Origin: Bradyrhizobium sp. CER78
Lineage (GTDB): Bacteria > Pseudomonadota > Alphaproteobacteria > Rhizobiales > Xanthobacteraceae
Direction of reading: 5' to 3'
NCBI RefSeq assembly: GCF_029846235.1
Contig: NZ_JARVWP010000023.1
Location: 1-64,000 of the forward strand
Length of the DNA stretch: 64,000 nt
Part shown: positions 27,332-36,240 of the stretch, piece after piece
How the letters are laid out: each line of letters begins with the position of its first letter
Position numbering within the stretch: the stretch's first letter is position 1
The notes under the pieces: model-generated
What the model saw: the letters and a program-made list of their open reading frames with translations, nothing else
What the model was told of the DNA's origin: nothing
Database searches by the model: none
Translations under genes and position numbers: made by a program

Positions 27332-28429
27332 ATGGCGCGTCTCGAAATCAATGCGGTGAGCAAGGCATTCGGTGCGGCGCGGCCCGCTGACGGATTGTCG
27401 CTCGCGGTCGAGCCCGGCGAGATCGTCGCCGTGTTCGGACCATCCGGCAGCGGCAAGACCGTATTGTTGCGCATGATCGCGGGCATGTTCGAGCCCGACG
27501 ACGGTGACATCCTGATCGGCCGCCGCTCGGTCGTCGGGGCTCCGCCCGAGCGGCGCGGGATCGGCATGGCGTTCCAGAATTTTGCCCTGTTCCCGCACAT
27601 GACCGCCCGCGACAATATCGCAAGCGGCCTGCGTGCCAGCGGCAACGAGGTTGCCAGCCGCGTTGCTGCGATCAGCAAGCTGCTCAAGATCGAGCATGTG
27701 CTCGGTCACGCACCGCGCGAATTGTCGAACGGGCAGAAGCAGCGGACCGCTCTGGCCCGGGCGCTGATCGGCAATCCGGACGTGCTGCTGCTCGATGATC
27801 CCCTGCGCAACGTCGACGCCAAGCTGCGCTACGAGATGCGGCTCGAGCTGCCGAACCTGTTGCGGCGCGGAACGGCCGCCGTGCTCTATGTGACCCAGGA
27901 CTATCGCGAGGCGATGGCGATCGCCGACCGCATCGCGGTCTTGATCGACGGCCGGCTCGCGCAGGTCGCGACACCAGCCGATATCTATGCCCAGCCCGCG
28001 TCGGTTGCGATCGCGCGGCTGTTCGGCGATCCGACCATCAACCTCGCCGAGGTATCTCCCGTCGCGGAGCATGGTGTGCTGTCGGCTGACGTCGCCGGCG
28101 CCAGGATGCGGCTCGGTGCGGCCGATGGCGCAGCGCCTGCCGGAGCGTGTTGGCTTGGCGTCCGGCCCGAGGATCTCGCGGTCTCATCCGCGTCCAGCGA
28201 CGGCGCCATCGCGGCGCGCATCCTCGCGATCACGCCGATGCATGAGAAGGCGGTGCTGCTGCTCCGTCTCGCCGATGGAACGGAGTGGCTGGCGGCGCTG
28301 CCGCCGGATGCACCGCAAGGTGCGGCCGACGACAGTGTTTTCGTCCGGTTCACGCCCGATGCCGCGATGCTGTTCGATCGCGCGACCGGGCTACGGATAG
28401 GGGCCTCGCCCCGGCTCAAGGCGGCATAG
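27332..28429 (+). CDS. Sugar ABC transporter ATP-binding protein (GlpS-like position)
   Basis: A 365-residue ABC ATPase. Walker A is GPSGSGKT, Q-loop MAFQNFALFPHM, signature LSNGQKQR (SGGQ replaced by SNGQ), Walker B VLLLDDPLRNVD where the catalytic Glu is Asp (DDP). The C-terminal regulatory TOBE-like domain follows. It is the first of two different ATPases, as in the rhizobial glycerol importer GlpSTPQV, which suggests a heterodimeric motor in which this subunit may be the weaker hydrolase. It starts 4 bp after the permease stop. Confidence 0.88.
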   Translation: MARLEINAVSKAFGAARPADGLSLAVEPGEIVAVFGPSGSGKTVLLRMIAGMFEPDDGDILIGRRSVVGAPPERRGIGMAFQNFALFPHMTARDNIASGLRASGNEVASRVAAISKLLKIEHVLGHAPRELSNGQKQRTALARALIGNPDVLLLDDPLRNVDAKLRYEMRLELPNLLRRGTAAVLYVTQDYREAMAIADRIAVLIDGRLAQVATPADIYAQPASVAIARLFGDPTINLAEVSPVAEHGVLSADVAGARMRLGAADGAAPAGACWLGVRPEDLAVSSASSDGAIAARILAITPMHEKAVLLLRLADGTEWLAALPPDAPQGAADDSVFVRFTPDAAMLFDRATGLRIGASPRLKAA

Positions 28430-28441
28430 GAGCGGATGGTC

Positions 28442-29557
28442 ATGGACATGCTCGAGCTTCGAGGCATCGACAAGGTCTACCGCAGCCGCGGCAAGGCGCC
28501 GGTGCACGCTGTGCGCGCGCTCGACATGGCGGTCGAGAAGGGCGAGATCGTTGCGCTGCTGGGATCGTCGGGCTGCGGCAAGACCTCGACCTTGCGCATG
28601 ATCGCGGGGTTCGAGGACGTCTCGGCCGGATCGATCGCGCTGGGCGGGCGGCGGATCCACGAGCTGCCACCGGCGCGGCGCAAGGTCGCGATGGCCTTCG
28701 AGGGCTACTCGCTTTATCCGCCGCTCACGGTCCGCGAGAACATCGCGTTCGCGCTGAAATCCGCCCAATTGCCACGAGCTGAAGTGACGCGCCGCGTCGA
28801 CGAGATTGCCCGCCTGGTCGAGATCGAGGACATCCTCGACAGCTATCCGCGCGCGATCTCCGGCGGGCAGCAGCAGCGCGTGTCGCTGGCGCGGGCGCTG
28901 GTGCGCGACGCCGATCTCTATCTGCTCGATGAGCCGATGGGGCAGCTCGAGCCGCAGCTGCGCGCGGTGCTACGCGGCCGCATCAAGAGCCTGCTCGCCG
29001 AACGCGGCATGACCGCGATCTTCGTCACCCACGACCAGACCGAAGCCAGCGCGCTGGCCGATCGCATCGCGGTGATGGAAGGCGGCGTGCTGCAGCAATT
29101 CGCCAGCGAGAAGGAGTTGAAGGGCCGGCCCGCCAACCTGTTCGTCGCGAGTTTCATCGGCGAGCCGCCGATGAACTTGCTCGACGCCGGCGTGACGCAG
29201 TCGGATGGCGGCTTCCGCCTGTCGGTCGGAACCGACATGGCTTTCGACATCAACGGTGCCGGACTCGATAGCGAGGCGGCGAAGGCGCTTGCCGGCGCGC
29301 CGCAAGTGCGGATCGGCATTCGTCCGCAGAAGATCGTGGTCGGGACCGGTGACGTCAGGGTCAAGGTCGTTTCCAACCAGTGGCTCGGCGATCAGTCGCA
29401 TGTCGCCGGCGATTGCGGCGGCCGCATGCTGATCGCTGTGACCTCAGGCCGCGTCGCCGCGCGGCCGGGCGATATTGTGCCGTTCGCGCTGGAGCCGCGT
29501 CACCTGCACATCTTTGGCAGTGACGGAACCTGCATCCGCCATGCGGAGGTGTCCTGA
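28442..29557 (+). CDS. Sugar ABC transporter ATP-binding protein (GlpT-like position)
   Basis: A 371-residue ABC ATPase. Walker A is GSSGCGKT, signature ISGGQQQRVSLARAL, Walker B LYLLDEPMGQLEPQ and switch H in FVTHDQTEA. The Q-loop reads MAFEGYSLYPPL, i.e. Glu in place of the usual Gln. A C-terminal TOBE domain follows. The start at 28,442 (MDMLELRG) is preferred since AGGAG lies nine bases upstream; an ATG at 28,436 is possible. Together with the previous gene it supplies two unlike nucleotide-binding subunits. Confidence 0.88.
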   Translation: MDMLELRGIDKVYRSRGKAPVHAVRALDMAVEKGEIVALLGSSGCGKTSTLRMIAGFEDVSAGSIALGGRRIHELPPARRKVAMAFEGYSLYPPLTVRENIAFALKSAQLPRAEVTRRVDEIARLVEIEDILDSYPRAISGGQQQRVSLARALVRDADLYLLDEPMGQLEPQLRAVLRGRIKSLLAERGMTAIFVTHDQTEASALADRIAVMEGGVLQQFASEKELKGRPANLFVASFIGEPPMNLLDAGVTQSDGGFRLSVGTDMAFDINGAGLDSEAAKALAGAPQVRIGIRPQKIVVGTGDVRVKVVSNQWLGDQSHVAGDCGGRMLIAVTSGRVAARPGDIVPFALEPRHLHIFGSDGTCIRHAEVS

Positions 29558-29559
29558 CC

Positions 29560-31140
29560 ATGGCCGCTTCCGCAAGCCGCGACGTCATCATCGGCATCGA
29601 CGCCGGCACCTCGCTGATCAAGGCGGTGGCGTTCACGCTGGCCGGCGAGCAGCTTGCCGATGTCTCGCGGCCGAATGCGTATAGCAGCCTGGCCGGCGGC
29701 CATGTCGAGCAGGACATGGCACGGACCTGGACCGATACGGTCGCGGTCATTCGCGCGCTGGCGAAGTCGGTGCCCGATCTGTCCGCACGGATCGCGGCGA
29801 TCGCGGTGACCGGGCAGGGCGACGGCACTTGGCTGATCGATGACGACGGCCGGCCGGTTGCGCCGGCGCTGCTGTGGCTCGACTCCCGCGCCGGCCGGCT
29901 GGTCGAGGAGATCCGCTCCAGTGAGCGCAACGCGGCGCTCTACCGCCGCACCGGCTCCGGGCTCAACGCCTGCCAGCAGGGGCCGCAGCTGGCCTGGCTG
30001 CAGGCGCATAGGCCCGAGACGATCGCCCAGGCGACAACGGCCTTCCATTGCAAGGACTGGCTCTATTTCCTGCTCACCGGCCAGCGCGCAACCGATCCGT
30101 CGGAAGTCACGTTCTCCTGCGGCGATTTCCGTAAGCGCGGTTTCGATGCGGAGACCGCCCGGTTGATCGGTATCGACGACGTGGCGCGCCTGTTCCCGCC
30201 GGTCGTTGACGGCGCGGTCATGACGCATCCGCTCACCGCGGCGGCGGCTATCGAGACCGGCCTGCCGGAGGGCGTGCCGGTCTGCCTTGGCTATGTCGAC
30301 GTGATCTGCAACGCGCTCGGTGCCGGGCTGTATGACCCGTCGCCGGATGTAGGCTGCACCATCATCGGCTCGACCGGCATGCACATGCGGCTGGTGTCGA
30401 GCGCAGACGCGGTGACGCTGAACCGGGAGGCAACCGGCTACACCATGCCGTTCCCGGTGCCGGGTTACTATGCCCAGATGCAGTCCAACATGGCGGCGAC
30501 GCTGAACATCGACTGGATGCTCGATCTCGCCTGCGACTTGCTGGCGGCGGAAGGCGTGGCGCGCACCCGCGCCGAGCTGATCCGCCGGCTCGACGACCAG
30601 GTGCTGCGGGCCAAGCCCGGCGAGGTGCTGTTCCATCCGTTCATCTCCGATGCCGGCGAGCGCGGGCCGTTCGTCGCGCATGAGGCCAGCGCGCAGTTCT
30701 TCGGCCTGCGCTCTCGCCACCGCTATGGCGATCTGATGCGCGGCGTGATGGAGGGCCTGGCCTTCGCCGCGCGGGATTGCTACGCCGCGATGGGCGCGCT
30801 GCCGCGCGATGTCCGGATCACCGGCGGCGCGGCGAAGAGCCGTGCGCTCGGTGCCATCCTCGGGGCCGCACTGGACTGCGAGGTGCGGATCTGCAGCCGC
30901 GCCGAGGCCGGCGCGGCAGGTGCGGCGATGATCGCCGCGGTCGCGATCGATGCCCATTCCGACATGCGCGCCTGCGCAGAACAGTGGGTCACGCCGCATC
31001 TGAGCGCGCCGCAATCGCCTGACGCCGCGCTGGCGAAGCGCTACGCCAGCATCTTCCCGACCTATCTCGATGCAAGGCTGGCGTCGCGGCCGGTCTGGAA
31101 ACAACTCGCCGCGCTGCGCGCCGGAGGCGACCATGTCTAA
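29560..31140 (+). CDS. FGGY-family carbohydrate kinase, erythritol kinase (EryA)-like
   Basis: A 526-residue FGGY kinase. The ATP motif is IIGIDAGTSLIKAVAF; the block GSGLNACQQGPQLAWLQA and TAFHCKDWLYFLLTGQRATDPSE closely match, from memory, EryA of Brucella and rhizobia, which phosphorylates erythritol. ITGGAAKSRALGAILGAAL is the second FGGY signature. The stop overlaps the next gene by 8 bp. A paralogue for another four- or five-carbon polyol is possible, since the neighbouring enzymes are not the standard ery set. Confidence 0.82.
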   Translation: MAASASRDVIIGIDAGTSLIKAVAFTLAGEQLADVSRPNAYSSLAGGHVEQDMARTWTDTVAVIRALAKSVPDLSARIAAIAVTGQGDGTWLIDDDGRPVAPALLWLDSRAGRLVEEIRSSERNAALYRRTGSGLNACQQGPQLAWLQAHRPETIAQATTAFHCKDWLYFLLTGQRATDPSEVTFSCGDFRKRGFDAETARLIGIDDVARLFPPVVDGAVMTHPLTAAAAIETGLPEGVPVCLGYVDVICNALGAGLYDPSPDVGCTIIGSTGMHMRLVSSADAVTLNREATGYTMPFPVPGYYAQMQSNMAATLNIDWMLDLACDLLAAEGVARTRAELIRRLDDQVLRAKPGEVLFHPFISDAGERGPFVAHEASAQFFGLRSRHRYGDLMRGVMEGLAFAARDCYAAMGALPRDVRITGGAAKSRALGAILGAALDCEVRICSRAEAGAAGAAMIAAVAIDAHSDMRACAEQWVTPHLSAPQSPDAALAKRYASIFPTYLDARLASRPVWKQLAALRAGGDHV

Positions 31141-32173
31141 CTCCATCGCCATCATCGGCGATCGCTTCATGCTGCCGTCGATGTTCGCCGACCATATCCG
31201 CGCGGCCTGCGGCAATGGCGTCGATATCCGCACCCTCGAGCAGCCCTGGCCGGACGAGCCGATGGAGCACGGCTATGCCGGCTCGAAGCTCGACGGCCTG
31301 AAGGAATTCATGGGGCAGCCGGACGAGATCATCGACTTCATCGGCGATGCGGAACTGCTGGTCACCCATCTGGCGCCGATCTCGCGGTCGATGCTGGAGC
31401 GGCTGCCGAAGCTGAAATTCATCGCGGTGTCGCGCGGCGGCCCTGTCAATATCGACATGCAGGCGGCGCGCGACCACAACGTACTGGTGGTCAACACGCC
31501 CGGCCGCAATGCGAGCGCGGTCGCGGAGTTCGCCATCGGCGCCATTCTTGCCGAGACGCGCCTGATCCGCAGCGGCCATGAAGCGCTGCGCGGCGGGGAG
31601 TGGCGCGGCGATCTCTACCGCGCCGACCGCACCGGGCGCGAGCTCGGCGAGATGACGGTCGGCATTGTCGGCTATGGCGCGATCGGCAGCCGTGTCGTCA
31701 AGCTGCTGAAGGCCTTCGGCTGCAGGATCCTGGTCGCCGATCCCTATGTCCAGCTCAGCGCCCAGGACCGCAATGATGGCGTCGAGCATGTCGCGCTCGG
31801 CGAACTGCTCGGCCGTGCCGACGTCATCACGCTGCATGCGCGGGTGACGCCGGAGACCACCCGCTTCATCGGGCGCGACGCGCTGGCGCGGATCAAGCAG
31901 GGCGCGTTCCTGATCAATACCGCGCGCGGCCCGCTGGTCGATTACGAAGCGCTGCACGATGCGCTGGCGTCGGGGCATCTCGGCGGCGCGATGCTCGATA
32001 CTTTCGCGGTCGAGCCCGTCCCCGCGGACTGGCCGCTGCTACAACTCCCCAACGTCACGCTGACGCCGCACATCGCCGGCGCCTCCGTGCGTACCGTCAC
32101 CGTGGCCGCCGAGCAGGCGGCCGAAGAGGTTCGCCGCTTCCTGGCCGGCGAGCCGCCACGCAATCCGTGCTGA
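31133..32173 (+). CDS. D-isomer specific 2-hydroxyacid dehydrogenase family protein
   Basis: A 346-residue NAD(P)-dependent dehydrogenase. The Rossmann motif is VGIVGYGAIGSRVVKLLKAFGCRILVADPY (about residue 180). Catalytic residues are in NTARGPLVDYEALHDAL (Arg near residue 265), the Glu in FAVEP and His in LTPHIAG. Expected reaction: reversible oxidation of a 2-hydroxy acid or reduction of its keto form. It overlaps the kinase gene by 8 bp and is followed by an aldolase, so it probably acts in the same polyol/sugar acid pathway. Confidence 0.88.
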   Translation: MSNSIAIIGDRFMLPSMFADHIRAACGNGVDIRTLEQPWPDEPMEHGYAGSKLDGLKEFMGQPDEIIDFIGDAELLVTHLAPISRSMLERLPKLKFIAVSRGGPVNIDMQAARDHNVLVVNTPGRNASAVAEFAIGAILAETRLIRSGHEALRGGEWRGDLYRADRTGRELGEMTVGIVGYGAIGSRVVKLLKAFGCRILVADPYVQLSAQDRNDGVEHVALGELLGRADVITLHARVTPETTRFIGRDALARIKQGAFLINTARGPLVDYEALHDALASGHLGGAMLDTFAVEPVPADWPLLQLPNVTLTPHIAGASVRTVTVAAEQAAEEVRRFLAGEPPRNPC

Positions 32174-32210
32174 AGAAGAGCAAGCCGTGCTGAAGAGAAA
32201 GGCAGTCCGA

Positions 32211-32939
32211 ATGACCCGTGAGGAACGACAATTGCGCGAGGCAATCATCGCCAAGTGCCGATGGATGAATGCGTCGGGTCTCAACCAGGGGACATCAGGC
32301 AACATCTCCGCCCGCTACAAGGACCGAATGCTGATCACGCCGTCGGCGACGCCCTATGATTCGATGAAGCCGGAGATGATCGCGTCGATGCCGCTCGAGG
32401 GCGACTACGGCACGTGGGATGGGCCGCTGCAGCCGTCCACCGAATGGCGCTTCCATCTCGACATCACGCGCGCCCGGCCCGATGTCGGCGCCATCGTCCA
32501 TACCCACTCGACCTATGCGACCGTGCTCGCGATCGCGCGCAAGCCGATCCCGGCCTGCCATTACATGATGGCGGCGTTCGGCGGCACCGACATCCGTTGC
32601 GCCGGCTACGCGCGCTACGGCACCAAGGAATTGTCCGACCACGCGATCGCGGCGCTGGAGGGCCGCAATGGCTGCCTGCTCGCCAACCACGGCATGATCG
32701 CGCTCGGCGCCAATCTCGACAAGGCGATGTGGCTCGCGGTCGAGCTCGAGACCATCGCGCGGCAATACTACCTCTCGCTCGCGCTCGATTCGCGGATCAT
32801 CCTGTCCGACGAGGAGATCGCCGACACCGCGAAGGGGTTCTCGACCTATGGCCTGCAGGCGCCGAACCCGAGCAAGGCACGCGCGACGGCAAAGGCGGCG
32901 CCGCGTCGCGCCGAGAAACGGCGTAGCAGCAAACGATGA
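32211..32939 (+). CDS. Class II aldolase (L-fuculose-phosphate aldolase-like)
   Basis: A 242-residue class II aldolase. Typical residues: NQGTSGNISARY (phosphate site), TEWRFHLD with the catalytic Glu, zinc ligands HTHSTYA and the later NHGMIAL. It would cleave a ketose 1-phosphate to dihydroxyacetone phosphate and an aldehyde. The C-terminus has a basic tail after residue 215 (ARATAKAAPRRAEKRRSSKR) unusual for the family. Start at 32,211 is MTREERQL; the end overlaps the next gene in an ATGA. Confidence 0.87.
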   Translation: MTREERQLREAIIAKCRWMNASGLNQGTSGNISARYKDRMLITPSATPYDSMKPEMIASMPLEGDYGTWDGPLQPSTEWRFHLDITRARPDVGAIVHTHSTYATVLAIARKPIPACHYMMAAFGGTDIRCAGYARYGTKELSDHAIAALEGRNGCLLANHGMIALGANLDKAMWLAVELETIARQYYLSLALDSRIILSDEEIADTAKGFSTYGLQAPNPSKARATAKAAPRRAEKRRSSKR

Positions 32940-34444
32940 CGGGCACTGCGCCGGTCGAAGGCAGGGATCACGGGCTGGTCGATATCGCGGTCATCGGTGG
33001 CGGCATCAACGGTGCCGGCATCGCTCGCGACGCGGCAGGCCGCGGGTTGAAGGTCCTGCTCTGCGAGAAGGATGATTTCGCCGAGGGCACCTCGTCGCGT
33101 TCGGGCAAGTTGATCCATGGCGGGCTGCGTTATCTCGAATATTACGAGTTCCGCCTGGTGCGCGAGGCGCTGATCGAGCGCGAAGTCTTGCTTGCGTCCG
33201 CGCCGCACATCATCTGGCCGATGCGCTTCGTGCTGCCGCATTCGCCGGAGCAGCGGCCGGCCTGGCTGGTCCGCACCGGACTGTTGCTCTACGACCATCT
33301 CGGCGGCCGCAAGCAGCTGCCGGCGAGCCGCAGCCTGGATCTGTCGCAGGCTCCGGAGGGCGCGCCGCTGCGTCAGGAGTTCCGGCGAGGTTTTGAATAT
33401 TCGGATTGCTGGGTCGATGACAGCAGGCTGGTGATCCTCAACCTGATCAATGCCGCGCAGAATGGCGCCCGCATCCTGCCGCGCACGCGGGCGGTGCGTG
33501 CGCGCCGCGACGGCGAGACCTGGCTGCTCGAGATGCAGAGCGATGACGGCACGGCGCCGCTCGTGCGGTCGCGCGCGCTGGTCAACGCCGCCGGGCCGTG
33601 GGTGCAGGATGTCATCCAGGACGTGGCGGGACTGAACTCCGCCCAGAGCGTGCGGCTGGTCAAGGGCAGCCACATCGTGGTGCCGAAGTTCTGGGACGGG
33701 CCGCAGGCCTATCTGCTGCAAAATACCGATCGCCGCGTGATTTTCGTCAACCCCTATGAGGACGATCTCGCGCTGATAGGCACGACAGACATTCCCTATC
33801 AGGGCCGCGCCGAGGACGTCGCGATCGCTGAGGACGAGACCGACTATCTGCTGCAGGTGCTGCGACGCTATTTCAAAACGCCGCCGCAGCCGAGCGAGAT
33901 CGTGCACGCCTTCTCCGGCGTTCGGCCGCTCTACGACGACAATGCCGACAACCCGTCAGCCGTGACGCGCGACTATGTGTTCGAGGTTCACGGCGCGGAG
34001 GGCGCGCCGCCGCTGCTCTCGATCTTCGGTGGCAAGATCACGACCTATCGCCGGCTCGCCGAGCAGGCCATGCAGCGCCTCGCGCCGTGGTTTCCAAAAC
34101 TGTCGCCGGCCTGGACCGCGGACCGGCCGCTGCCGGGCGGCGATATCGGCGGCAGCTTTGACGATTTCTCGGGCGCGCTGGCGAGCGACTATCCCGATCT
34201 GCCGGGAACGCTCATCCGTCACTATGCCCGTCTGTACGGCACACGTGCGCGCGAGCTGCTCGGTTCGGCGCGCAGCTCGGTGGATCTCGGCCGTCATTTC
34301 GGCGGCGACTTCTATGAACGCGAAGCGGAATATCTCCGCGAGAAGGAGTGGGCCAAGAAGCCTGCCGACTTCCTGGATCGGCGCACCAAGCACGGCCTGC
34401 ATCTGACGCCGGTGGAGCGGCTGGCGTTTGAGAGCTACACCTAG
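32936..34444 (+). CDS. glpD: Glycerol-3-phosphate dehydrogenase family flavoprotein (GlpD/EryB-like)
   Basis: A 502-residue FAD-linked polyol-phosphate dehydrogenase. The FAD site is IAVIGGGINGAGIARDAAGRGLKVLLCEK, followed by the family SSRSGKLIHGGLRYLE and GTTDIPYQG, FSGVRPLYDD and GGKITTYRRLAE blocks. Electrons would go to the quinone pool at the membrane. EryB (erythritol-phosphate dehydrogenase) belongs to the same family, and the EryA-like kinase in this operon makes that alternative real. It is the last gene of the operon, just before the tRNA scar. Confidence 0.85.
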   Translation: MTGTAPVEGRDHGLVDIAVIGGGINGAGIARDAAGRGLKVLLCEKDDFAEGTSSRSGKLIHGGLRYLEYYEFRLVREALIEREVLLASAPHIIWPMRFVLPHSPEQRPAWLVRTGLLLYDHLGGRKQLPASRSLDLSQAPEGAPLRQEFRRGFEYSDCWVDDSRLVILNLINAAQNGARILPRTRAVRARRDGETWLLEMQSDDGTAPLVRSRALVNAAGPWVQDVIQDVAGLNSAQSVRLVKGSHIVVPKFWDGPQAYLLQNTDRRVIFVNPYEDDLALIGTTDIPYQGRAEDVAIAEDETDYLLQVLRRYFKTPPQPSEIVHAFSGVRPLYDDNADNPSAVTRDYVFEVHGAEGAPPLLSIFGGKITTYRRLAEQAMQRLAPWFPKLSPAWTADRPLPGGDIGGSFDDFSGALASDYPDLPGTLIRHYARLYGTRARELLGSARSSVDLGRHFGGDFYEREAEYLREKEWAKKPADFLDRRTKHGLHLTPVERLAFESYT

Positions 34445-34502
34445 ATCGCCATCCGCATCGAGCTACGGCGGCTGACCTCCGTTGATCGAGCCGGCCGATC
34501 CA

Positions 34503-34551
34503 TGGTGGGCCGGCAGGACTCGAACCTGCAACCAGACCGTTATGAGCGGCT
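34503..34551 (-). other. 3' fragment of a CAU-anticodon tRNA gene (candidate att site)
   Basis: Read leftward, this stretch holds an anticodon loop CTCATAA, a full T-arm (GCAGG-TTCGAGT-CCTGC) and ends GGCCCACCA. The 5' half (acceptor strand, D-arm) is absent, and one acceptor base appears missing, so it is not a working tRNA. The pattern fits the 3' tRNA segment duplicated when an integrative island inserts into a tRNA-Met or tRNA-Ile2 (CAU) gene. The orientation puts core DNA on the left and island DNA on the right. Confidence 0.65.
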
Positions 34552-35081
34552 GTTAGCCTGACGTGGGATAGGACAGGTCTCCTGCTCCGTCGTCCGCTCT
34601 CGGCTCCGCGAGGACGATTGAAGGTGAGATACGACCTGCCCGACGTGAAGGGGCCAAAGGCACTTTTACGCGCGAAGTGCACCTCAACTCGTTCACCGCC
34701 ACCTGTAACTCATTGAAATTACAGAAAAATGAAACCTTTCTCCGAACGCTCCATAAACCCACAAGTCGCGTCGTCCTGCGCCGAATTATAGGGCTTCCGC
34801 TCGGCCGGGAGATTTCGAGCGCGTCGACTGACGACATTTTTGGAGCTTCAATCATTTCCCACCGCGGCTGTCGTCTGCTCGACACATGTGGCGGCGCCGT
34901 CCTCGCACCGGTGATGCATGCGATGATTCCGGTAGCGCTTGAAGGAGGCTCGATGATCGCGGTATCTCCGTTCACTCCATCGCGCGCTCGCCGAGTCTTT
35001 CGTTCGACTTGACGGGCGCAATGGTTTCATCCGGAATAGCCGCTGCCGGTATTGGCTTACACAACACTTTGGCGAAACCAA
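34552..35081. other. Non-coding stretch at the island edge
   Basis: About 530 bp with no credible gene. Its base composition is lower in GC than the preceding operon (for example the A-rich run near 34,715-34,735), consistent with foreign DNA. No integrase gene or terminator was recognised here. Confidence 0.4.
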
Positions 35082-35888
35082 ATGATGATCAGCGCAGACG
35101 TGTCCAGCATACTGGATCGCATTCTCGATGCGGCAACCGACAACCTCAGGTTCGCGAAGATTCTGATTCAGATCGGTCTCGATCCAAATGACGTGACCTG
35201 GAACGCCATCTTCAGCCGCCTGCTGGAAATCTTTCTGCACAACATCACCCTGGCAAACATGTTCGCTCTGGTCGGCGCGACCTTCTTTGTCGCCACCCTT
35301 CTGACGCAGACCATGGTCCCGCTCCGAGTCGCTAACATGATCGGTTGCGTATTCTTTGCCATCTTCGGTGCGCTCACTGGAGCCATTACAACGTTTCTTC
35401 TTTATCTCTTGATGGTTCCTATAAACGCCTACCGGCTGCATCAAATGCTCGCTCTGGTGAAGAAGGCCCGCACGGCAACGCAGGGCGACATGTCGATGGA
35501 GTGGCTCAAGCCGTTCATGACCCAGCGTAAGTATCGCAAGGGCGAAATCCTGATGAAGAAAGGTGACGCGGCCAACGAGATGCTGCTGACGGTTACCGGC
35601 AAATTCCGAGTCATTGAAATCAACGTCGATGTTCCGCCGGGCCGCCTGATGGGCGAACTCGGCTTCCTCACGCCTGACAACCGCCGGACCGCGACCATCG
35701 AATGTATCGAGGACGGGCACGTTCTAACCATCACTTATGAAAAGCTGCTCGAGATCTACTTCCAGAACCCGCAGTTCGGCTATTATTTCCTTGTCTTGAC
35801 GAGCCAGCGCCTCCTGGAAAATCTCGCGCGGGCCGAAGCCATCATCGCGCAGAACAAGATCGCGGTGCAGACCGCCTCCGCGAGCTGA
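35082..35888 (+). CDS. Membrane-anchored cyclic nucleotide-binding domain protein
   Basis: A 268-residue protein. The first half has two hydrophobic segments (MFALVGATFFVATLLTQTMV and CVFFAIFGALTGAITTFLLY, about residues 55-115) and a short linker. The second half is a cNMP-binding beta-roll: YRKGEILMKKGDAANEMLLTVTGKFRV, then LMGELGFLTPDNRRTATIECIEDGHVLTI. The phosphate-binding cassette GELGFL..DNRRTAT keeps the Glu and an Arg. There is no HTH, so it is not a Crp-type regulator; more likely a sensor in the membrane. Start could be either ATG at 35,082 or 35,085. Confidence 0.78.
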   Translation: MMISADVSSILDRILDAATDNLRFAKILIQIGLDPNDVTWNAIFSRLLEIFLHNITLANMFALVGATFFVATLLTQTMVPLRVANMIGCVFFAIFGALTGAITTFLLYLLMVPINAYRLHQMLALVKKARTATQGDMSMEWLKPFMTQRKYRKGEILMKKGDAANEMLLTVTGKFRVIEINVDVPPGRLMGELGFLTPDNRRTATIECIEDGHVLTITYEKLLEIYFQNPQFGYYFLVLTSQRLLENLARAEAIIAQNKIAVQTASAS

Positions 35889-36108
35889 CGGCGGAGTAGC
35901 ACGAGGAGTGGCGAGCGGCAGGCGTTCCGCGCGGTCAGGTCAAAAGCCGTCTATGGCGGCCAAACCGGGTGGCGGATATTCCAGCTACTGTCGCATCGAC
36001 TCATCCTGCGAGTTGGTCCGACGCCCTCGCGAACTTGCCCACGAACGAAGAGCACATGTATCTGGTGCGGTCGTCGCGCGACGGGCAGCGAGGACCCAGC
36101 ACGACACG

Positions 36109-36237
36109 TGTGGAGCCACTTTGAGAACGACTCGGCTATCCCTTTGATTCTCCACGATCCCGCATTTTGAAAACGACTCGATTTTGATTTTAAGAACGAC
36201 TCGATTTGGCGGATTTTCGTTTTGAGAACGACTCGAT
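36109..36237. mobile_element. Candidate end of the Tn7-like element with four TnsB-type sites
   Basis: Four direct repeats of consensus TTTTGAGAACGACTCGAT start at 36,120 (15 bases matched), 36,165, 36,188 and 36,220. The first is preceded at 36,109 by TGTGGAGCCAC; TGT is the usual terminal triplet of Tn7-family ends. Repeated roughly 20-bp sites in one orientation just inside a TGT terminus are how TnsB-binding sites are arranged. The matching inverted end beyond tnsA was not found in the window. Confidence 0.6.
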
Positions 36238-36240
36238 CTC

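Noticed and set aside
29500..31233. A 577-residue antisense frame opposite the EryA-like kinase
   Set aside because: Same GC-driven artefact; composition is Arg/Gly/Ala-rich and no start site is seen.
34503..34575. A complete tRNA gene at the end of the polyol operon
   Set aside because: The D-arm and 5' acceptor strand are missing and one acceptor base is absent; only the 3' half is present.
36120..36237. A short CRISPR array
   Set aside because: The repeats are only about 18 bp, unevenly spaced with 5-28 bp gaps, and no Cas gene is present; transposase-binding sites explain them better.
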